DNA from: Croceivirga sp.
GTDB lineage: Bacteria > Bacteroidota > Bacteroidia > Flavobacteriales > Flavobacteriaceae
Length of the DNA stretch: 64,000 bases
Direction of reading: 5' to 3'
Assembly: GCA_028284935.1 (NCBI GenBank)
Contig: JANQQQ010000033.1
Coordinates: 87,585-151,584 of the forward strand
Positions 56,189 to 64,000 of this stretch are shown here, piece after piece. The position numbers were made by a program, and so were the translations under genes. Under the pieces are notes generated by a model. That model was not told where the DNA came from. It worked only from the letters and a program-made list of their open reading frames with translations, and made no database searches. Numbering within the stretch: the first letter of the stretch is position 1; each line of letters begins with the position of its first letter.

Positions 56189-56585
56189 CTGACTGAACTT
56201 GGAATGATTAATAATAAATCTTAACCATCAAAAATGAATTAATTCATGGACGACCCTCACAAAAATCGTACAAACCAAAAAAAATTATAACAATAAACAA
56301 CTTGTATTTTTTCAACAATAATAGGGAAGCATTGAAGTCCGACTAAAGTTTGAATTTATCCAAATCGTGATCTGAGGTCAATTGAAATGCGTTAAGTGCA
56401 CCCCTTATGGTTCCACAGTAATGCTTTTCCAACTTTAATCTAGCATTTCAGGGAACCTGAAAGGGTTGATTTAGGTTTGATGAGTGTGCCAGAAAAAATC
56501 ATCAAACCAAGGTTAATACTGATTGAACTTGCCAAGAAATTAGGCAATGTATACCATGCCTGTTAGGTCATGGGGTATATTATAA
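56189..56585. other. intergenic region with diverged motif B
   Basis: These 397 bases hold no gene. TATCCAAATCGTGATCTGAGG at 56357-56377 resembles motif B. The rest is AT-rich without clear hairpins. Confidence 0.4.
56357..56377 (-). promoter_or_regulatory. motif B copy 3, weak
   Basis: TATCCAAATCGTGATCTGAG matches the core with three changes; it lies 169 bases upstream of the TM-AraC gene at 55115. Confidence 0.3.
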
Positions 56586-58142
56586 TCATGTATTTTTTAA
56601 CTGTTTTATTACAGCTTTAGCATTTTCATTTCTTGGATTTAGTTCTAATGATTTTTTATACATTTTTATTGCCTCTGATTCGTTGCCGTCACCAAGCAAA
56701 GCTTCACCTAGACTATCAAAGGCATTTGCATTTTTTGGAAAAAGAATAGTTGCAAATCTAAAAACATTAATAGCTTCTTTGGTTTTGTTATATTCTAAAT
56801 ACATATAACCTAAAGAGTTTAACTCTCCAGCTTTTAATTCTTCATTATTAGGGTTGTCCTTGAGCAAACGTGCATATTTTTGAATAGCAGTCCTGAAATT
56901 TCCTTGAATTATGTCTTTGGTTAATTTTGTTAAGTGTGGTTTAAATAATTTTTCTGGTTCCAAGCCAAGGGCTATATTTCCTAATTTATTGTAAATCAAA
57001 GGAATATTTATTGGCACCTTATTAGACAGACCAATAACAACAATATTATCCCCTAAATATAGGTTCATTGTTGCCCGAAATCCAGGGCAGCTTCCACCAT
57101 GCCATAAAACCTTACCTGTAGAGCTACCACCAGAGCAACTCAAGCTGCTTTCACCAAGTTTTAAAACTTGATTCTTTGACTTTTTAGCATATAAAGCACT
57201 ATTACCAATTGTTAAAACCTGATCATTTACCTTCTGTTTACTTAGATTTGATGTATACGTCCAACTTACCCACCCACTAGAGATTTTATTATCTACTTTA
57301 TTTGTACCTAAATATATCTCATGTGTTTTCTTTGAGATTAAGCTCCCCCTAAAGATTTCTTTAGCGAACAACATTAAATCAGGTGCAGTTGAATACATAG
57401 AACCGGATGCAAATGCATGTGACTTATTCTCATGTGAACTTTTAAAGAGTTCTTCATCTAATGAGTTATAGCCACTTGCCATATTCGGTATAATTTGCCC
57501 TTCAATCTCATGTCCGGTATTTTTGAGATTTAATGGTTCAAAAATCAAGTAATTCATTGCGTCATTATACTCTTTTTTTGTTACTCTTTCAATGATTCTC
57601 CCTAATAGACTATACCCAACGTTCGAATAAGAATATGACTTCCCAGGAATGGACTGTAAATTTGTTGAATTCAGGAGAGTGATGAACTCTTCTTCAGAAT
57701 AGTTTTCATGATTTGATTTAGATGATAGGCGATCAATATCCCTTATTAAGCCGCTGGAATGACTAAGTAAATGTTTAATGGTTATTTCTTTACTAAGCTC
57801 TTTTTTAAGTGAAGGAAAGTATTTTTCTATTGATTGGTCAAAGTCTATCTCATTCTGATCGGCCAAAATAAAAATGGCATAAGAAACAAACATTTTACTT
57901 ATGGATGCAATTCGAAACTTTGTATCCATTGTGTTCTTAACCTTATGTTCTATATTAGAATACCCGTAAGCTTTTCGGAGCAAGATTGTTGAATCGTTTG
58001 AAACCAAAAAGACTCCACTATAGTCCAATGAATCTTTGAATTTCTCAGATATATCGGAGAGGTATTGTTTTCTGTTATCTTGAGCATATATCGAGATGAC
58101 TGTTAGAATCATTAAAAAAAAGTGTATGCGATTTTTTTTCAT
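56586..58142 (-). CDS. serine hydrolase (S12 type) fused to TPR repeats, copy 3
   Basis: This is a 518-residue exported protein (signal peptide ending ISIYAQ). The catalytic domain (about 25-400) has SISK (Ser80-Lys83), YSN in YSYSNVGYSLLG and HGG in VLWHGGSCPG. About residues 410-515 form TPR-like repeats (RLLKDNPNNEEL, YLEYNKTKEAINVF, DGNESEAIKMYKKSLELNP). TPRs suggest binding to a protein partner, an unusual addition to a serine hydrolase but known in Bacteroidota. It is monocistronic, with A-rich upstream DNA. Confidence 0.9.
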   Translation of the reverse strand: MKKNRIHFFLMILTVISIYAQDNRKQYLSDISEKFKDSLDYSGVFLVSNDSTILLRKAYGYSNIEHKVKNTMDTKFRIASISKMFVSYAIFILADQNEIDFDQSIEKYFPSLKKELSKEITIKHLLSHSSGLIRDIDRLSSKSNHENYSEEEFITLLNSTNLQSIPGKSYSYSNVGYSLLGRIIERVTKKEYNDAMNYLIFEPLNLKNTGHEIEGQIIPNMASGYNSLDEELFKSSHENKSHAFASGSMYSTAPDLMLFAKEIFRGSLISKKTHEIYLGTNKVDNKISSGWVSWTYTSNLSKQKVNDQVLTIGNSALYAKKSKNQVLKLGESSLSCSGGSSTGKVLWHGGSCPGFRATMNLYLGDNIVVIGLSNKVPINIPLIYNKLGNIALGLEPEKLFKPHLTKLTKDIIQGNFRTAIQKYARLLKDNPNNEELKAGELNSLGYMYLEYNKTKEAINVFRFATILFPKNANAFDSLGEALLGDGNESEAIKMYKKSLELNPRNENAKAVIKQLKNT

Positions 58143-58345
58143 ATCTAATGCTTTCTGTTAAAAAGAGAACAGCTTTCGGTTAATCCAGATTTTTCGTGTG
58201 ATTTTCATTTGAAATATTAAGTGGGTTATCGTTCAATTCTTTTAATCCAATGGTTTAAACTTTGTTAGACATAGCTAAACCCTATTCTAAATATTTATAT
58301 CCAAAAGAAAAGCAGAAATACATTCGTCCTCTCTAAAAATTCGTT

Positions 58346-59401
58346 TTAATCAATTAATGTCTCACCTATTTCATAAACAAAGGATGGAGGGGCATCCACC
58401 CTATTTGTTAGTCCAATAACAATAATGTCCTTTGAAGGAATCCAAATAAGATTTGATTGAAAACCATTTATAGCGCCGCTTTTTTTATAGATCTTGTGCC
58501 CTTCCTTTTCTTCGATGCTGAAACCATATGCGTTCAATGCCTTTTCCTTTCCATTTAAAAATATCTCGGTAAGCATAATATTTTTTGATTGTTGGGTAAG
58601 TATCAAATTTTTTTCAAGACCCTTAATCCATTTTAGTAGATCAGATGTTGAAGAATAACAGTTTCCAGCGCCTAACACCCAATCTAAGTCAAAAGGCAAA
58701 TAATTAGCAGAAACAAACAGCTTTTCCTTATTGATATTATAGCCAGAAACCCTCCCTTTTTTCAATTCTTCTGATGCACCTACCCAAGACGCACTCATCT
58801 CCAATGGTAAAAAGATATTTTTTTGCAAATATTCTGAAAACGAAAACCCTGAGATTTTCTCAATGAGCAAGCTAAGAAGGGTATAATTTACATTGCAGTA
58901 TTCGTATTTATCCCCTGGTGAAAAATGATACGAAAGATTTTGAAAAATATATTCCGTCCTTTTTTCCTTTGAAAGAAATAACCCGTAGACCTTTAAAAAT
59001 TCCTTTTCTAAAAAAATATCCGAAATTCCACTGGAGTGGGTCAAAAGATGTTTTATTTTAATTTGGGATTGAACGTGTGGAAAATATCCATTCACTTCAT
59101 CCTCAATACTTATTTTTCCTTTTTCGACCAGTTGTAGAATTGCAGTGGCAGTAAATTGTTTTGATATTGAAGCAATTGCAAACGAATGCTCCATCTTCAT
59201 GGGAAGGCTTAATTCATAATTTGCAAAACCAACGGCTTTGTTAAAAATAATTTTTCCGTCCTTATATACCAATAATGATAAGCCAGGAGAATCTTTGTAT
59301 GATTCAAGATATTTCCCGTAGTCTTTTTTACCGTTAAAATTATATCCTAAAAAACCTAGAAACAGTAATGAAATAAAAGATATAAATACTCGTGTAATCA
59401 T
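58346..59401 (-). CDS. beta-lactamase-fold serine hydrolase (S12 type), copy 4
   Basis: This 351-residue protein has an N-terminal signal/anchor (residues 4-20). Motifs are SISK (Ser78-Lys81), YCN in YEYCNVNYTLL in place of YSN, and KSG in IYKKSGAINGF in place of HSG. The active site is therefore a variant one, although Ser-Lys is intact. Copies 3 and 4 are adjacent but not very similar, so this is an old duplication or independent acquisition. Motif B lies 71 bases upstream, as for the cupin-AraC gene, and an AATCAAAAAA tract precedes the ATG. Confidence 0.88.
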   Translation of the reverse strand: MITRVFISFISLLFLGFLGYNFNGKKDYGKYLESYKDSPGLSLLVYKDGKIIFNKAVGFANYELSLPMKMEHSFAIASISKQFTATAILQLVEKGKISIEDEVNGYFPHVQSQIKIKHLLTHSSGISDIFLEKEFLKVYGLFLSKEKRTEYIFQNLSYHFSPGDKYEYCNVNYTLLSLLIEKISGFSFSEYLQKNIFLPLEMSASWVGASEELKKGRVSGYNINKEKLFVSANYLPFDLDWVLGAGNCYSSTSDLLKWIKGLEKNLILTQQSKNIMLTEIFLNGKEKALNAYGFSIEEKEGHKIYKKSGAINGFQSNLIWIPSKDIIVIGLTNRVDAPPSFVYEIGETLID

Positions 59402-59471
59402 GTCGTTTTTTGATTGTAAAACTGAAAGTCAATTGATTGTAAATAAACATATTATTAATTCTGTAAACAGT

Positions 59472-59492
59472 GTTCCAAAATCATGATTTGGG
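59472..59492 (-). promoter_or_regulatory. motif B copy 4
   Basis: TTCCAAAATCATGATTTGGG, nearly identical to 39465-39485, 71 bases upstream of serine hydrolase copy 4. Confidence 0.5.
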
Positions 59493-59589
59493 CTAAAATA
59501 TATTTTTTAGAACGACTTGAAACATATAAATCATGGCAAGAATTTCCTAAGGATTTAAAGTATTTTTGACGCAGATGGTCTTGCTCAAA

Positions 59590-59775
59590 AGGAATATTCT
59601 TGACAAAAAAGGTCAATACACATCTCAATGAGATTCGAAAACTTCAAGAGCATCACATCAAAACATCTTCAAGGTAATTTTGGGTGTCGTTTTCAGGCTT
59701 GGGAAACAATGAAATCATTGCAGAGAATTCTTTTCCGAACTAAAGAAACTGAATGCCAAAAAACAAATTAGTCAA
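59590..59775 (+). pseudogene. possible remnant of a RelE/HigB-like toxin gene
   Basis: Plus-strand pieces in shifted frames read DKKGQYTSQ, LNEIRKLQEHHIKTSSR, then VSFSGLGNNEIIAENSF and KKLNAKKQISQD. Their order resembles the C-terminal half of Gp49/HigB-type toxins (kinked ...HHIKTS..FR...NGF.KK.QKTP). The frames are broken by several stops. A 69-codon open frame at 59753-59962 is probably part of this debris, not a gene. The resemblance is from memory of motif patterns and is weak. Confidence 0.25.
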
Positions 59776-59942
59776 GACTAAAATCATCCCGGACACCATT
59801 GTTGAGAAATTAGAAAAATTGGACTTCTCCCATGCCGACCATTTTTGGGTTATCCATACGGCATTAGCTAATCGAACCCAAGAAATCAATCAAATAAAAG
59901 TAGGCTACCACATCACGCAACCCCTTCATTTGATAACTTTTT

Positions 59943-60776
59943 CTATGGAATATCAGTATTAACCTTACCAAATTTTCCTTTAAAGACTATTATAAGGGCA
60001 ACAATTACATACACTGCACAAACCGACAAATAGGGTCCACTTAAATTTATGGGCAAGGAGGTCATGGTAATTAATTCTGGGGACAATTCCACTTCTTTGT
60101 CATAAGGAAGAAATCTAACCAGCGACAAAGATGTATTTGAAATAGCGTGAAAACCTACGGCAAATATTAAGCTTCCACCGGACCTATTATAAAGCCAATT
60201 GAAAATAAAAGTCCAAGGGATTATGAACGCCAACACATAAATAAAGGGCACGTTGTGCATCCCCTGGCCGAGCCAATAAGTGGGCATATGCCAAAGTAAA
60301 TGTATTATAGCCAAAATAAAGGATGCCAAAAAAGGAGAAAATCGCTGTTGCAATCTGGGTAACGCAAAACCCCTCCAGCCCAATTCCTCTCCTAAACCAG
60401 CGATAAGAAATGAAGGTACTAGAGCGGATAACCAATAAGGCAAATCCAATATCTCAAAAGAAATGTTTCCTTGATAAAATAACTCCCATAGCGACCTTCC
60501 CAAAAAATGTATAAAGAGTGGTAATAGTAATAAGACCAACCACCAAGACCAATGAATTCTAACTCTTCTAAATCGGCCCAGTAGTTTTAAAAGCCCCCTT
60601 TTTCCATAAATAAAAATTGTTAATACCAAAGAAATTATTGATGGGCACCATATTCCTACTAGTACCAACGGCATTACGTCCAAAGTTTTCCCAAAAAAGA
60701 ACAGAATCCAAGAAGAAAGGTAGGTTAAGCCAAAAAAAAGAATGATTTGTTTGTTTATTGATATGTTGCATTTCAT
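59943..60776 (-). CDS. CPBP-family intramembrane glutamic protease (Rce1/Abi type)
   Basis: This is a 277-residue protein with about eight TM helices. The CPBP motifs are present: GLGEELGWRGFALPRL (EExxxR), HLLWHMPTYW and FHAISN. Members cleave prenylated or other membrane-embedded substrates, and in bacteria often serve bacteriocin self-immunity or protein processing. The gene is convergent with the broken toxin-like remnant and co-oriented with the TM-AraC gene upstream (67 bases). Confidence 0.92.
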   Translation of the reverse strand: MKCNISINKQIILFFGLTYLSSWILFFFGKTLDVMPLVLVGIWCPSIISLVLTIFIYGKRGLLKLLGRFRRVRIHWSWWLVLLLLPLFIHFLGRSLWELFYQGNISFEILDLPYWLSALVPSFLIAGLGEELGWRGFALPRLQQRFSPFLASFILAIIHLLWHMPTYWLGQGMHNVPFIYVLAFIIPWTFIFNWLYNRSGGSLIFAVGFHAISNTSLSLVRFLPYDKEVELSPELITMTSLPINLSGPYLSVCAVYVIVALIIVFKGKFGKVNTDIP

Positions 60777-60843
60777 GGTATTTGAATTTAAAATCCAAAA
60801 CTAAAATTCATCCTGAAAAAACAACTTTCAAATACTTTCTATA

Positions 60844-61872
60844 TCATGATACTGTCTTGGTCTCCAAGAAATAATTATCCCTAAATTGTTTTGGTGTCAA
60901 CCCTACATTTTCCTTAAAAACGAAATTGAATCTGCTATAAGAACCAAATCCGCATTCTTGTGCAATTCCATGAATTGTAAAACTTTTGTGTTTTGGGTCA
61001 ACCAGTCTCTTTTTTACTTCTTCAAGTCTAAAGCCATTGACATAGTCGGAAAAACTCAATTGGAAATGTTCATTGATTATTTGAGATACATATTCCGGAC
61101 GTGTATTGAGACAGGCCGAAAGGGATTGTAGATTCATATCCTGATTAAGGTAGATTCTATCTTTTTCAAATGAGTTTTTTACTTTCAATAGGAGGGCCTG
61201 GGTTCTTTCAATTCGAAAATTCACGTTCCTGATTTTCGTTTTTGTCAAATCAATCTGATTGTTTATTTCCAGAAATGTTATAAAAAAGACAGGAAAGAAC
61301 AGAATTGCTGTCATATTTAAGACCAATTCCTTAGGCAAGTTTAATATGCCAACATGTTCCAAGCTAAAAATGACATTATTGCAAACTACGAGTAAAAAAA
61401 AAGTTGATAATGAGTAAAGTAAAAACGCATACTTTCTGTTATCTGCTGAATTCTTGAAATAGCTTCTTAAGGATAGAGTTGTGTAAATATAAATTTGGAT
61501 AAAGCAAAAATAGGGTACTAGGGAATGCAACGGCCCGCCATCAATAATCATGGTGAATAGGGCGATTATGGTAAACGGAGCCAAATGTACTACCAATTCA
61601 TTTTGTTTTATTTTTTTATTAAACGACTTCATAAGCAAGTAAAAGCTAGGCCCTATAAACCACAATGTATGGTTTGCAATGGTTTGAAAAAGAAAAGAAG
61701 GGTAGTTGAGATTGAGATAGGTATTGATTACAATGATACCGAACCCCCATAAAATAAAGGCCAATAAGATGTAACGATAATTTGGATTCTTTGATTTTAG
61801 TGCGAAATGGAATGAAAGCAAAACAGCTTGTACACCGATTAGTAAGTTGAACAAAGAAAAGAAATGAACCAT
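60844..61872 (-). CDS. membrane-anchored AraC-family regulator
   Basis: This is a 342-residue regulator with about seven TMs (residues 5-215) and an AraC domain (about 240-335; LQSLSACLNTRPEYVSQIINEHFQLSFSDYVNGFRLEEVKKRL, then IHGIAQECGFGSYSRFNFVFKENVGLTPKQF). It lies between the SRPBCC gene (53 bases upstream) and the CPBP gene (67 bases downstream), all on the minus strand, suggesting one operon in which a regulator is followed by a membrane protease. Confidence 0.92.
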   Translation of the reverse strand: MVHFFSLFNLLIGVQAVLLSFHFALKSKNPNYRYILLAFILWGFGIIVINTYLNLNYPSFLFQTIANHTLWFIGPSFYLLMKSFNKKIKQNELVVHLAPFTIIALFTMIIDGGPLHSLVPYFCFIQIYIYTTLSLRSYFKNSADNRKYAFLLYSLSTFFLLVVCNNVIFSLEHVGILNLPKELVLNMTAILFFPVFFITFLEINNQIDLTKTKIRNVNFRIERTQALLLKVKNSFEKDRIYLNQDMNLQSLSACLNTRPEYVSQIINEHFQLSFSDYVNGFRLEEVKKRLVDPKHKSFTIHGIAQECGFGSYSRFNFVFKENVGLTPKQFRDNYFLETKTVS

Positions 61873-61925
61873 GTGACTTTTCTAAGAATTCAGTGTTATT
61901 TCAATGGAGCACATTTACGTAAAGG

Positions 61926-62474
61926 CTACTTAGTATAATTAATCACCTCTTCATTGGCATATCTTTCCAATTCCTTAAATGCCATCTGCCATGCATTTGA
62001 AAAATATTCCCTTGCCTCGTTCCATTGTTTATTTTGACGCCAACCACTATGTAATAGAACGATTTTAGTGAAGTCCTTATTTTCAAAGAACATTACCGTA
62101 ACATTCGTCAAGGGACGAATATGGTTCATAAAAGCATCAAACTGTTTTGGTCCTTTCCATTCGAAACTTAAAAAATCAGGTTTGGCCATAGCAAGGATTT
62201 TGCAATCAATGGTACTGTTATATCTAGGCTCCTCAGGTTCCCAAAAAAGCTCATAAGCCCCCCCAACTTCATCTTTGACAAAAGCCTTCTTTGTCAGCCA
62301 TTTTTCTAAGTATTCCTTTTGGGTAAAGAGGTCAAAAGCATTTTTTTTATTCAAACGAACAGTAGTTTCAACAGTAATAACTTTATCCATTTTTCCCTTA
62401 AGATTTTCCGGTTGACCGAATGACAAATGACCAAATAACAGCCAGATAACTACACTACATACTTGTAATTTCAT
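61926..62474 (-). CDS. exported SRPBCC/AHSA1-like protein
   Basis: This is a 182-residue protein with a signal peptide (LLFGHLSFGQ). The SRPBCC fold is indicated by ITVETTVRLNKKNAFDLFTQKEYLEKWLTKKA, then GGAYELFWEPEEPRYNSTIDCKI and a C-terminal helix WNEAREYFSNAWQMAFKELERY. AHSA1-type cones bind hydrophobic ligands, normally in the cytoplasm; export is unusual. First gene of the putative SRPBCC-AraC-CPBP operon. A motif A copy pointing at it lies about 90 bases upstream. Confidence 0.88.
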   Translation of the reverse strand: MKLQVCSVVIWLLFGHLSFGQPENLKGKMDKVITVETTVRLNKKNAFDLFTQKEYLEKWLTKKAFVKDEVGGAYELFWEPEEPRYNSTIDCKILAMAKPDFLSFEWKGPKQFDAFMNHIRPLTNVTVMFFENKDFTKIVLLHSGWRQNKQWNEAREYFSNAWQMAFKELERYANEEVINYTK

Positions 62475-62527
62475 AAGCCTTATTTTTACCTTTCCCTTAA
62501 AATACTTCGACTTCCTTAATCTAATAT

Positions 62528-62545
62528 TGCAGATATTGCTTTTTA
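62528..62545 (+). promoter_or_regulatory. motif A copy 5
   Basis: TTGCAGATATTGCTTTTTA, preceded by A-T, again gives ATTGC-N5-ATTGC. It points toward the short AraC gene about 90 bases away. Confidence 0.45.
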
Positions 62546-62563
62546 AGATTAAGGTTTAACATT

Positions 62564-62583
62564 CCAGCAATATTTGAAATAGC
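62564..62583 (-). promoter_or_regulatory. motif A copy 6
   Basis: On the minus strand this reads ATTTCAAATATTGCTGG, pointing toward the SRPBCC gene about 90 bases away. With copy 5 it makes a symmetrical pair between divergent genes. Confidence 0.5.
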
Positions 62584-62635
62584 CGGAGAGGTTTTCAAAA
62601 TTAACTTAGAATAAATTTTGAACTTCAATAAAGCG

Positions 62636-63142
62636 ATGACAGAGATTTTTCTTTTGTTAATAACCATCATCTTGATGTCCATTCTTGTCCTTCACATCGT
62701 TTACCTAAGAAAAATCATTCACTTAGGAAGTTTTAAAGGCATTGAAAAGATCAAGAAGCTCAAAAAAGCCAAATCAAGATACTCCAACAATGGTATTTCC
62801 AAACCAGTAGCAAAGGATTTTAAAGAAAAACTGGATAATATTATGAATTCGGAACATCTTTATTTAAACCCAAACTTAAAACTTGAAAACTTGGCAAAGC
62901 GGCTTAATGTTTCTAAAAATCAGATGTCGTTTATCATAAACAATGAATTTCAAATGGACTTCAATTCCTATGTAAATAATTTGCGAATAGAACATGCGGA
63001 AGAAATTCTAAAAAACTCGAAAAACGTTCAAATTACAGATGTGATGTATGAAGTGGGCTTCAACAATCCGACGACGTTTAATAGGGCGTTTAAAAAACGA
63101 ACTGGTGTCACTCCAACAAGATTTACAAAACAGCCTAATTAG
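62636..63142 (+). CDS. short AraC-family regulator with a single TM
   Basis: This is a 168-residue regulator. The ATG at 62636 is chosen; a TTG at 62618 is also in frame but would add a polar leader before the TM. One TM (about 4-27) is followed by a basic linker (KIKKLKKAKSRYS) and an AraC HTH domain (about 65-165; LKLENLAKRLNVSKNQMSFIINNEFQ, then ITDVMYEVGFNNPTTFNRAFKKRTGVTPTRF). It looks like a TM-AraC regulator reduced to its last helix and DNA-binding part. It lies 291 bases upstream of a susC-like gene. Confidence 0.9.
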   Translation: MTEIFLLLITIILMSILVLHIVYLRKIIHLGSFKGIEKIKKLKKAKSRYSNNGISKPVAKDFKEKLDNIMNSEHLYLNPNLKLENLAKRLNVSKNQMSFIINNEFQMDFNSYVNNLRIEHAEEILKNSKNVQITDVMYEVGFNNPTTFNRAFKKRTGVTPTRFTKQPN

Positions 63143-63432
63143 TGTGTTCACTTGAATTATTTGTCTATTTCCTTTCAAAGGATAAATAAAAGACTTAACG
63201 AATCATAAGTAAATATTTGACGAATTATAATTCGTTAACCCTTGAAGGACTTCATTTGACTTCTTTGCAATGCAATTGTAAAGGTTGGGCGGTGAGAGGC
63301 CTTGCCAATGAAGAATGACTATTTAGTATTTGTTCTCATTTTTTGATTATTTGAATTAGCTCTTTTAATATTCAAATTCTTCCGTCCTCCTTTCTCAATT
63401 GTCTTTAAAATTCTAACTAAAACTCAAAATTT

Positions 63433-64000
63433 ATGAAACAGAAATTTAATTTTCTGCCGATGTTGGTTGCATTTCTTTGCATTACCAATTTGCTCGCGCA
63501 GGAAAAAGCGATTTCAGGTACAGTTACCGACGCTGACGGTCTGCCCTTACCTGGTGTCAACATTGTCGTAGAAGGCACTTCCAATGGTACACAGACCGAT
63601 TTTGATGGGAACTATGCCATCAGTGCCAGTGAGGGCCAGACCCTTCTATTCACTTACATTGGGCAGAGGGATGTCCGGATGACGGTCGGTGCCGGCAACA
63701 CGGTGAACGTCCAGATGGAGGAGGACGCACAGGCCCTTGAAGAGGTCGTTGTGACCGCCCAAGGTATCAAAAGGGAAAAGAAGGCCCTGGGCTATGCCAC
63801 GACCACGGTGGGCCAAGAACAACTTGAGAACAGGACCGAGGGTGATGTTGCCAGGGTATTGGCAGGGAAAGCGGCCGGTGTACAGATCACCGCTGCCGGT
63901 GGTACCTCAGGTTCCGCGACCAACGTTACCATACGGGGCCTTAGCTCCTTCAGTGGTAACAACCAAGCGTTGTTCATTGTGGATGGTGTGCCCTTCAGTA
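63433..64000 (+). CDS. SusC/RagA-family TonB-dependent receptor, 3' end outside window
   Basis: ATG at 63433 opens a frame that runs past the window end (189 codons visible). A signal peptide ends near LLAQE. A CarboxypepD_reg-like domain (ISGTVTDADGLPLPGVNIVVEGT, residues about 26-100) and the SusC linker/plug follow (ALEEVVVTAQGIKREKKALGY, then AGKAAGVQITAAGGTSGSATNVTIRG and NNQALFIVDGVPFS). It transports an oligosaccharide or similar ligand with a SusD lipoprotein expected just downstream. GC content and codon use are clearly higher than in the preceding 25 kb, closer to the core genes before 38 kb. Confidence 0.97.
   Translation, partial: MKQKFNFLPMLVAFLCITNLLAQEKAISGTVTDADGLPLPGVNIVVEGTSNGTQTDFDGNYAISASEGQTLLFTYIGQRDVRMTVGAGNTVNVQMEEDAQALEEVVVTAQGIKREKKALGYATTTVGQEQLENRTEGDVARVLAGKAAGVQITAAGGTSGSATNVTIRGLSSFSGNNQALFIVDGVPFS

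Noticed and set aside
59753..59962. 69-residue plus-strand protein
   Set aside because: It overlaps the 3' end of the CPBP gene, has no recognisable family and sits in broken toxin-like sequence.
38509..63142. Antibiotic biosynthesis cluster
   Set aside because: The region has regulators, hydrolases, proteases and a receptor, but no NRPS, PKS, RiPP-modifying enzyme or ABC exporter.
63270..63310. Riboswitch or attenuator before susC
   Set aside because: Short complementary pieces (AAGG/CCTT) are too weak, and no conserved core is visible.

Overview
This window is a piece of a Flavobacteriaceae (Bacteroidota) chromosome, probably a marine genus related to Muricauda or Maribacter; the genus is an inference. 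The evidence is the family content: a SusC/RagA receptor, OMP_b-brl_3-type TonB receptor, two-component-regulator beta-propeller protein, membrane-anchored AraC regulators, DUF4136, DUF5522, DUF4230 and paired TPM proteins. Start codons lack clear Shine-Dalgarno sequences, and promoters follow the TTG-N19-TAnnTTTG pattern. No plasmid, phage or IS element is visible.

Region 1 (1-7.75 kb) holds accessory single genes: a membrane protein cut by the window edge, a decayed gene, two lipoproteins, a haloalkane-dehalogenase-like hydrolase, and a translationally coupled pair made of a beta-propeller/GAF sensor and an ionotropic-glutamate-receptor-like potassium channel.

Region 2 (7.8-10.25 kb) is a compact AT-rich insert. 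A DUF262 gene and a HEPN RNase-like gene overlap and are bracketed by a perfect 15-bp inverted repeat whose ends match integron core-site consensus (GTTRRRY/RYYYAAC). A two-TM protein gene follows. I read this as a mobile toxin-antitoxin or defence cassette.

Region 3 (10.26-37.98 kb) is largely core genome: hemL, glucosaminidase/LysM, ACC-deaminase-like enzyme, a small HEKIH protein, DUF4136, DUF3291, a phenylalanine-hydroxylase-like enzyme, alaS, an M23 peptidase, a MerR regulator, LemA with two TPM proteins, a CrtISO/retinol-saturase-like oxidoreductase, two tandem macroglobulin-like outer-surface proteins, der, era, a GH78-like rhamnosidase, a sodium:alanine symporter and initiator tRNA-Met.

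Region 4 (38.0-63.2 kb) is AT-richer and begins just after the tRNA, next to a degenerate copy of the tRNA 3' end. It contains six AraC-family regulators (four with multi-TM N-termini, one with a single TM), four serine-beta-lactamase-fold hydrolases, an esterase, an M61-like peptidase, a TonB receptor, a TlpA-like thioredoxin, a CPBP protease, two DUF6503-like paralogues and several decayed genes. Two recurrent upstream motifs recur in this region: ATTTCAAATATTGCTTAA (six copies, all pointing toward a gene) and TTCCAnAATCATGATTTGGG (four copies). They suggest shared AraC-type control of a dispersed regulon. The window ends inside a GC-richer susC-like receptor gene.
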